Source of the DNA: Edaphobacter sp.
GTDB taxonomy: Bacteria > Acidobacteriota > Terriglobia > Terriglobales > Acidobacteriaceae
Assembly: GCF_028283685.1 (NCBI RefSeq)
Contig: NZ_JAPWKF010000001.1
Coordinates: 62,001-126,000, forward strand
DNA length: 64,000 bases
Direction of reading: 5' to 3'
Shown here: piece by piece, positions 58,931 through 64,000 of the stretch
Layout: the number at the start of each line of letters is the position of its first letter
Numbering within the stretch: the first letter of the stretch is position 1
Program-made: the position numbers and the translations under genes
The notes under the pieces: generated by a model
What the model was told of the DNA's origin: nothing
Database searches by the model: none
The model's input: the letters and a program-made list of their open reading frames with translations, nothing else

Positions 58931-61423
58931 ATGAAGCAAGGGGGCAGCTCTCCCGCTCGTCCGGACATCCGCAAAGTGGCAGTCCTCGGCGCGGGAACCA
59001 TGGGGTCACGCATCGCGGCGCACATCGCGAACGCCGGCTTGCCGGTGATTCTCCTCGATATCGTTCCGCCGGGTCTTGCCGCCGACGCTCCTCTGCGTGA
59101 TCGCTCCCGATTCGCCATCGCGGCCATTGAAGCCCTGAAAAATACGAAGCCGCCAGCGTTCTACTCCATCGATGCCGCACGGTTGCTGACACCTGGAAAC
59201 TTCGACGATGACATAGCTCTGATCGCGGATTGCGACTGGATCATCGAAGCTGTCTCCGAAGATCTGGCGGTAAAACACGCTCTCTACGGCCGGCTGCTGG
59301 TACAGAAGCGGCCCGGCTCTATCCTCACCAGCAATACCAGCGGTCTGCCCATCACCTCTCTGGCGTCTGCCCTTCCAGCGGCAGAGCGGGCAAGCTTCTT
59401 CGGCACGCACTTCTTCAATCCACCCCGCTATATGCGGCTGGTCGAGATCATCCCGCTCGCCGAGACCAGCACCGAGGCCGTAGCTGCCGTCTCCGACTTC
59501 TGTGACCGGCGTCTGGGCAAGACCGTCGTCACGTCTCGCGACACGCCAAACTTCATCGCCAACCGCATCGGTACATTCTCCATCGCAAATGCGATCCGCC
59601 TGATGCAATTGCAAGGGCTCACCGTCGAAGAGGTCGACGTCCTCACCGGCTCTGCCTTGGGCTGGCCAAAGACCGGCACCTTCCGTCTGGCGGATATGGT
59701 CGGCATCGACGTATTGGTCCACGTGGCGCGTAACTTCGAGGCCAAAGCCGAGTCCATCGGCGACGAGCGTTCCGACCTCCGCCTGCCGTCTTTTCTCGAC
59801 ACGATGCTTGAACGCAAATGGCTCGGCGACAAGACTGGTCAGGGCTTCTATAAAAAAGAGGGTCGTGACGCCGACGGTCGCGATCTCCGTCAGGCGCTCG
59901 ACTGGCAGACCACGGAATACCGTCCTGCCACCCGGCCGAAGTTCCCATCTCTGGAGATGGCAAAGACCATCGATAGTACTTCGTCCCGCATCGCACAACT
60001 GCTTCAGGCAGACCACCGTAGCGACCGTGTTGCTGCATTTTACTGGCCTCTGCTGACCGAACTCTTCACCTACGCGGCCAATCGTGTCTCCGGGCAGGCC
60101 AGCGAACCTGCAGCAAGTATCGTTGAGATCGACCGCGCCATGCGGGCCGGCTTCAACTGGGAGCTCGGCCCATTCGAGATCTTCGATGCCGTCGGTGTTC
60201 GTCCCGTGACTGAGAAGATGCGGGCCGTTGGTCTTCCCATAGCGTCCAACGTCGAAAGACTCCTCGCTTGGGGCGATGCTAACCGTGAGCCCGAGCCATG
60301 CTGGTACAAGGATGACCCCTCGTTGCCGGGCAATCTCCTCTACTTCGATCCCCAAAGCAACGGATATCGCCCCGTTTCAACTCCCGCCGGGACGGCATCC
60401 GTTGCGCAGTATAAAAAGTCCAATGGCGTTGTGAAGAAGAACTCCGGTGCCTCCGTCGTCGACATCGGAGACGGAGTCGCTGCCATCGAACTGCACTCGA
60501 AGATGAATGCTCTGGGAGGAGATATCGTCTCCCTGATCACGCAGACGCTCAAGCCCTCCAGCGAGCAGTCAGCCTCGTTTGCGGCGTTTGTCATCACCGG
60601 CGACTCTGGAAACTTCTCTGTTGGCGCCAATCTCATGCAGTTGCTGCTGGCGGTGCAGGATGGTGAGTGGGACGAAGTCGACCTGATGGTGCGATCGTTC
60701 CAGAACATGACCCAGGCCATAAAGTTTTCGACGCGGCCCGTCGTAGTAGCGCCCTATGGCATGTGCCTCGGTGGCGGCGTCGAAATCAGCCTCCACGCCG
60801 CCGCGCGTCAGGCTCATGCCGAGCTGTACATGGGGCTGGTCGAGGCTGGCGTAGGGCTCATCCCCGGTGGTGGCGGCTGCAAGGAGATGCTCCTGCGTTC
60901 CATCGAATCAGGAACCAGCATCCGGCCCGATGCCCGAGGAGAGAGCGTCGAGATCTTCGAAGCCATCAAGAAGAACTTCGAGACCCTCGCAAAAGCCATT
61001 GTCTCCACCAGCGCGCAGGATGCGAAGCGACTCGGTTTTCTGCGCCCTGCCGACGGAATCACGATCAACCGCGACCGTCTTCTGCTGGATGCCAAACGGC
61101 AGGCGTTGGCACTGGCGGACGCAGGATACGTTGTTCCTACGCCGCGCCGCGACCTGCCTGCGCCCGGCGAGTCGGTGCGAGCCACCCTGAAGCTCGCAGT
61201 CTGGACGATGTATGAAGGCGGTTACATCTCCGAGCATGACGCCAAAGTTGCCAACTGGATCGCCCACGTTCTCGCCGGAGGAGTCGTCGCCCCCGGAACC
61301 CCAATCACGGAACAGTATCTCCTCGATCTGGAGCGGGAGGCATTCCTCTCCCTCTGTGGCGAGCGCAAGACGCAGGAGCGCATTGCCTTCACCCTGAAGA
61401 CGGGCAAGCCGTTACGGAACTAG
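58931..61423 (+). CDS. fadN: 3-hydroxyacyl-CoA dehydrogenase / enoyl-CoA hydratase fusion
   Basis: 830 residues, in FadN order (dehydrogenase first). The NAD site is KVAVLGAGTMGSRIAAHIAN (residues 15-34), the catalytic His region FFGTHFFNPPRYMRLVEIIP, and LADMVGIDVLVHVARNFEAK follows. A crotonase domain occupies about 510-720, with GNFSVGANLMQLL (oxyanion hole), GMCLGGGVEISLHAAARQAH and the Glu of YMGLVEAGVGLIPGGGGCKE. It carries out the middle two steps of fatty-acid beta-oxidation in the cytosol. GGAGG lies 11 bases before the ATG. It is the first gene of a fadN-fadA-fadE operon. Confidence 0.95.
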   Translation: MKQGGSSPARPDIRKVAVLGAGTMGSRIAAHIANAGLPVILLDIVPPGLAADAPLRDRSRFAIAAIEALKNTKPPAFYSIDAARLLTPGNFDDDIALIADCDWIIEAVSEDLAVKHALYGRLLVQKRPGSILTSNTSGLPITSLASALPAAERASFFGTHFFNPPRYMRLVEIIPLAETSTEAVAAVSDFCDRRLGKTVVTSRDTPNFIANRIGTFSIANAIRLMQLQGLTVEEVDVLTGSALGWPKTGTFRLADMVGIDVLVHVARNFEAKAESIGDERSDLRLPSFLDTMLERKWLGDKTGQGFYKKEGRDADGRDLRQALDWQTTEYRPATRPKFPSLEMAKTIDSTSSRIAQLLQADHRSDRVAAFYWPLLTELFTYAANRVSGQASEPAASIVEIDRAMRAGFNWELGPFEIFDAVGVRPVTEKMRAVGLPIASNVERLLAWGDANREPEPCWYKDDPSLPGNLLYFDPQSNGYRPVSTPAGTASVAQYKKSNGVVKKNSGASVVDIGDGVAAIELHSKMNALGGDIVSLITQTLKPSSEQSASFAAFVITGDSGNFSVGANLMQLLLAVQDGEWDEVDLMVRSFQNMTQAIKFSTRPVVVAPYGMCLGGGVEISLHAAARQAHAELYMGLVEAGVGLIPGGGGCKEMLLRSIESGTSIRPDARGESVEIFEAIKKNFETLAKAIVSTSAQDAKRLGFLRPADGITINRDRLLLDAKRQALALADAGYVVPTPRRDLPAPGESVRATLKLAVWTMYEGGYISEHDAKVANWIAHVLAGGVVAPGTPITEQYLLDLEREAFLSLCGERKTQERIAFTLKTGKPLRN

Positions 61424-61432
61424 AGGAATCCC

Positions 61433-62614
61433 ATGCGAGACGTCGTCATTGCATCCGCTGTTCGAACTCCGGTCGGAAAAGCGCCCCGAGGCACCCTGCG
61501 TACCACGCGGCCCGATGATCTCGCGGCAACCGCCATCCGTGGAGTTCTCGAACGTCTCCCGCAGCTGGACCGCTCAGAGATCGAGGATGTCATCCTAGGC
61601 TGCGCCATGCCCGAAGCAGAGCAGGGAATGAACGTTGCTCGCGTCGCCAGCTTTCGCGCCGGTCTCCCCGTGACAGCCTCTGCCATGACCATCAACCGCT
61701 ACTGCGCCTCCGGATTGCAGTCGATTGCCCTTGCCGCCGATCGCATTCGCGCAGGCTCTGCCGAGGTCATCCTCGCAGGTGGCACGGAGAGCATGTCCTA
61801 CGTCCCCTTCGGCGGCAACAAGATCTCAGTGAATCCATGGCTGGTCGATCACTATCCCGGCTCGTATATGTCCATGGGGCTTACCGCGGAGCGAGTCGCC
61901 ACGCATTACGGCATCGAGCGCGAAGCCATGGACGCCTTTGCGCTCGCAAGCCACCGGAAGGCCATCGCCGCCATCGCCGCAGGCCGCTTCGCGGACGAGA
62001 TCGTCCCTGTCCACGTCTTCGGAACCACTCTCGACACAAAGAACAAGGCGCAGACAATCGACAAGATCTTCCAAATGGATGAAGGCCCGCGCGCCGACAC
62101 CTCCATCGAGGCTCTCAACAAACTGAAGCCCGTCTTTCATGCGAAGGGAACCGTGACGGCAGGGAACTCGTCGCAGACCTCCGACGGCGCAGCTGCCGCC
62201 GTCATCATGTCCGCCGAACGTGCTGCCCAGCTTGGCATTCACCCCCTGGCAAAGTTCGTCGCCTTCGCCTATGCCGGATGCGATCCCGAGGAGATGGGCA
62301 TAGGTCCCATCCATGCCATTCCCAAAGTGCTTGCCATGGCCGGTCTTACGCTTGATCAGATCGATCTTATTGAACTCAATGAGGCCTTTGCCGCGCAGTC
62401 ACTGGCTGTAATCAAAGTCCTTGGCCTCGATCCTGCGAAGGTGAACGTAAACGGCGGAGCCATCGCTCTTGGCCATCCCCTCGGCTGTACCGGCGCCAAG
62501 CTGACCGCCACGATCCTGCGTGAAATGCCCCGTCGCAAGGCTCGTTACGGCATGGTGACCATGTGTGTCGGTGGGGGCATGGGAGCGGCAGGAATCTTCG
62601 AGGCAATCGACTAA
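61433..62614 (+). CDS. fadA: Acetyl-CoA acyltransferase (thiolase)
   Basis: 393 residues. The nucleophile Cys91 is in [18 protein letters not shown]. The second and third motifs are [20 protein letters not shown] (His) and [19 protein letters not shown] (Cys acid/base). It cleaves 3-ketoacyl-CoA to acetyl-CoA and a shortened acyl-CoA. It starts 9 bases after fadN (GAGGAATCCC upstream), so it is cotranscribed. Length and motifs are those of a normal degradative thiolase. Confidence 0.96.
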   Translation: MRDVVIASAVRTPVGKAPRGTLRTTRPDDLAATAIRGVLERLPQLDRSEIEDVILGCAMPEAEQGMNVARVASFRAGLPVTASAMTINRYCASGLQSIALAADRIRAGSAEVILAGGTESMSYVPFGGNKISVNPWLVDHYPGSYMSMGLTAERVATHYGIEREAMDAFALASHRKAIAAIAAGRFADEIVPVHVFGTTLDTKNKAQTIDKIFQMDEGPRADTSIEALNKLKPVFHAKGTVTAGNSSQTSDGAAAAVIMSAERAAQLGIHPLAKFVAFAYAGCDPEEMGIGPIHAIPKVLAMAGLTLDQIDLIELNEAFAAQSLAVIKVLGLDPAKVNVNGGAIALGHPLGCTGAKLTATILREMPRRKARYGMVTMCVGGGMGAAGIFEAID

Positions 62615-62629
62615 AGCGAGGCAACACGT

Positions 62630-64000
62630 ATGGCAACGGCGACCGTTTCAACCAGCAACAGAATCGTACCCGGCGGCAGCTTTCTTATCGCTGCAGCCGA
62701 ATCCGCAGACTGCTTCTTCCCCGAAGATTTCACCGAAGAGCATCGCCAGATTGCGCGCACCGCCTCCGACTTCGCCACCAACGAAGTGGTGCCTCTGTCT
62801 GACCGCATCGAAGCCAAGGAGTTCGACGTCACGCGCCGCCTGATCCGCAAGGCCAGCGAACTCGGACTTACCTCGGTCGATATCCCGGAGGAGTACGGCG
62901 GCCTCGAGATGGACAAGATGGCCTCCGCGATCATCGCCGACAATATCGCCAAGCAGGGCAGCTTCTCCGTTGCCTTCTCCGCGCACACCGGCATCGGCAC
63001 GCTGCCCATCGTCTGGTATGGCACCGAAGACCAGAAAAAAAGTTATCTTCCCCGTCTCGCCAGCGGCGCATGGATCGCCGCCTACGCTCTCTCCGAGTCG
63101 ACCTCCGGCTCCGACGCCCTCAGCGCCCGCACCCGTGCCGTTCTCTCCGATGATGGAAGCTCCTACATCCTCAACGGCGAAAAGATGTGGATCAGCAACG
63201 CCGGATTCGCCGACCTCTTCACCATCTTCGCTCGCTGCCGCGTTCCCGAAGGCAAAGACGCCGGCAAAGAGAGGCTGACGGCCTTCCTCGTCGAGCGCGG
63301 CACGCCCGGCTTCACTATCGGTAAGGAGGAGCATAAGCTCGGCATCCGCGGCAGCTCTACCTGCCCGCTGATCTTCGCCGACTGCAGAATCCCTGCGCAG
63401 AACCTCCTCGGCGAAGTCGGCAAAGGCCACCACATCGCCTTCAACATCCTCAACGTCGGCCGCTACAAGCTGGGGAACGCCGCGGTGGGGGCGGCGCGCA
63501 CTACGATCGGCCACGGCATTCGCTATGCGCTCGAGCGCAAGGCCTTCGGCAAATCCATCGCCGACTTCGGCCTCATCCAGGAGAAGCTGGCCGACTGTGC
63601 CGTTGGAGTCTTCGTCGGCGAAGCTCTCAGCTACCGCGTCGTCGGCATGATCGACGCTGCACTCGCCACCGTCGATCGGCACGACCCTGCGGCAATCCAG
63701 AAGGCGATCGAGGACTATGCTGTCGAATGCTCTATCGTGAAGGTCTGGACCTCCGAGATGCTCGATCACGTTGTCGACGATGTCGTGCAGATCTACGGCG
63801 GCTATGGCTATGTCGAGGAATACCCGGCCGAGCGCGCCTATCGCGACTCCCGAGTCAATCGCATCTTCGAAGGCACCAACGAGATCAACCGCCTCATCAT
63901 CACCGGCTGGCTGATGAAGGCGGCTCTCTCCGGCCGCCTCGCGCTGATGCCCGCAATCAAACAGTTAATGGATGAGGTCATGGAAGGCCCCGTTCCGGAA
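62630..64000 (+). CDS. fadE: Acyl-CoA dehydrogenase, 3' end outside the window
   Basis: The frame is open from ATG 62630 (AAGCGAGG upstream) through base 64000, 457 codons. Family text includes LGLTSVDIPEEYGGLEMDKM, AYALSESTSGSDALSARTRA, YILNGEKMWISNAGFADLFT, GIRGSSTCPLIFADC and IYGGYGYVEEYPAERAYRDS followed by FEGTNEINRL. Bacillus FadE-type enzymes are near 590 residues, so about 130 are probably missing. It opens each round of beta-oxidation using FAD. It is the third gene of the operon, in the same order as Bacillus fadNAE. A long antisense frame (62648-63769) is a shadow. Confidence 0.94.
   Translation, partial: MATATVSTSNRIVPGGSFLIAAAESADCFFPEDFTEEHRQIARTASDFATNEVVPLSDRIEAKEFDVTRRLIRKASELGLTSVDIPEEYGGLEMDKMASAIIADNIAKQGSFSVAFSAHTGIGTLPIVWYGTEDQKKSYLPRLASGAWIAAYALSESTSGSDALSARTRAVLSDDGSSYILNGEKMWISNAGFADLFTIFARCRVPEGKDAGKERLTAFLVERGTPGFTIGKEEHKLGIRGSSTCPLIFADCRIPAQNLLGEVGKGHHIAFNILNVGRYKLGNAAVGAARTTIGHGIRYALERKAFGKSIADFGLIQEKLADCAVGVFVGEALSYRVVGMIDAALATVDRHDPAAIQKAIEDYAVECSIVKVWTSEMLDHVVDDVVQIYGGYGYVEEYPAERAYRDSRVNRIFEGTNEINRLIITGWLMKAALSGRLALMPAIKQLMDEVMEGPVPE

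Noticed and set aside
59006..60355. 449-residue antisense open frame opposite fadN
   Set aside because: Codon-bias shadow of fadN; no motif, no ribosome site and no conserved text.
62648..63769. 373-residue antisense open frame opposite fadE
   Set aside because: It mirrors a GC-rich, strongly biased acyl-CoA dehydrogenase gene, has no family motif and a composition dominated by Ala, Asp, Glu and Gly. Shadow frame.

Overview
The window looks like chromosome of an acidobacterium of the Acidobacteriaceae type (Granulicella, Terriglobus or Edaphobacter-like). Reasons: very long Oar-like TonB-dependent receptors with an N-terminal carboxypeptidase-regulatory domain, membrane-anchored winged-helix regulators, a cupin that matches my recollection of the Granulicella tundricola hydroxynitrile lyase at its metal ligands, many Tat signals, and a secreted NHL/Ig-like giant protein. 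This placement is inference; no rRNA is present.

Layout. 1-5518: the frameshifted tail of one receptor, then a receptor divergent from a membrane-bound regulator. 5698-7917: a methionine-sulfoxide repair operon (exported thioredoxin, Tat-exported MsrB, free-Met-R-sulfoxide reductase). 7957-18164: an accessory redox block with a dead PIN nuclease, AraC regulator, three aldo/keto reductases, NTF2-like protein, broken flavodoxin, lipocalin-like protein, two cupins, DUF2255 protein, double-domain carboxymuconolactone decarboxylase-like protein, dead tautomerase and LysR regulator. 18430-25574: GH28 pectinase, second receptor and its regulator. 25575-31500: an NHL/Ig-like secreted protein between two clusters of a short repeat, followed by relics of a thioredoxin and a LysR gene. 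31578-42802: tannase-family esterase, third regulator, GH5, third receptor and GH92, which reads as a polysaccharide-utilisation locus. 42853-48050: a decayed island beside ssrA, with an IS5 fragment, two broken tyrosine recombinases and a partly broken three-gene unit of unknown role. 48052-54799: tmRNA, EamA transporter, PCYCYC-type protein, a candidate small RNA, pterin dehydratase, GlmU and a coupled pair of M16 peptidases. 55086-58745: ROK regulator, GH105 and alginate-lyase-family protein. 58861-64000: a fadN-fadA-fadE beta-oxidation operon behind a promoter whose spacer holds a FadR-like palindrome.

How it fits together. The cell appears to live on plant polymers. Esterases, GH28, GH105, GH5, GH92 and a polysaccharide lyase-like enzyme act outside the cytoplasm, and Oar-like receptors probably import the products. 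The most interesting pattern is that three receptor loci each carry a member of one regulator family: an N-terminal winged helix, one membrane segment, and a periplasmic domain with a shared PQPGE motif. This would be a one-component analogue of the sensor systems that control Sus loci in Bacteroidota.

Broken reading frames are unusually common in accessory genes (ten loci), while the housekeeping genes and large receptors are intact. That favours real decay over random sequencing error, but reads would have to confirm it.
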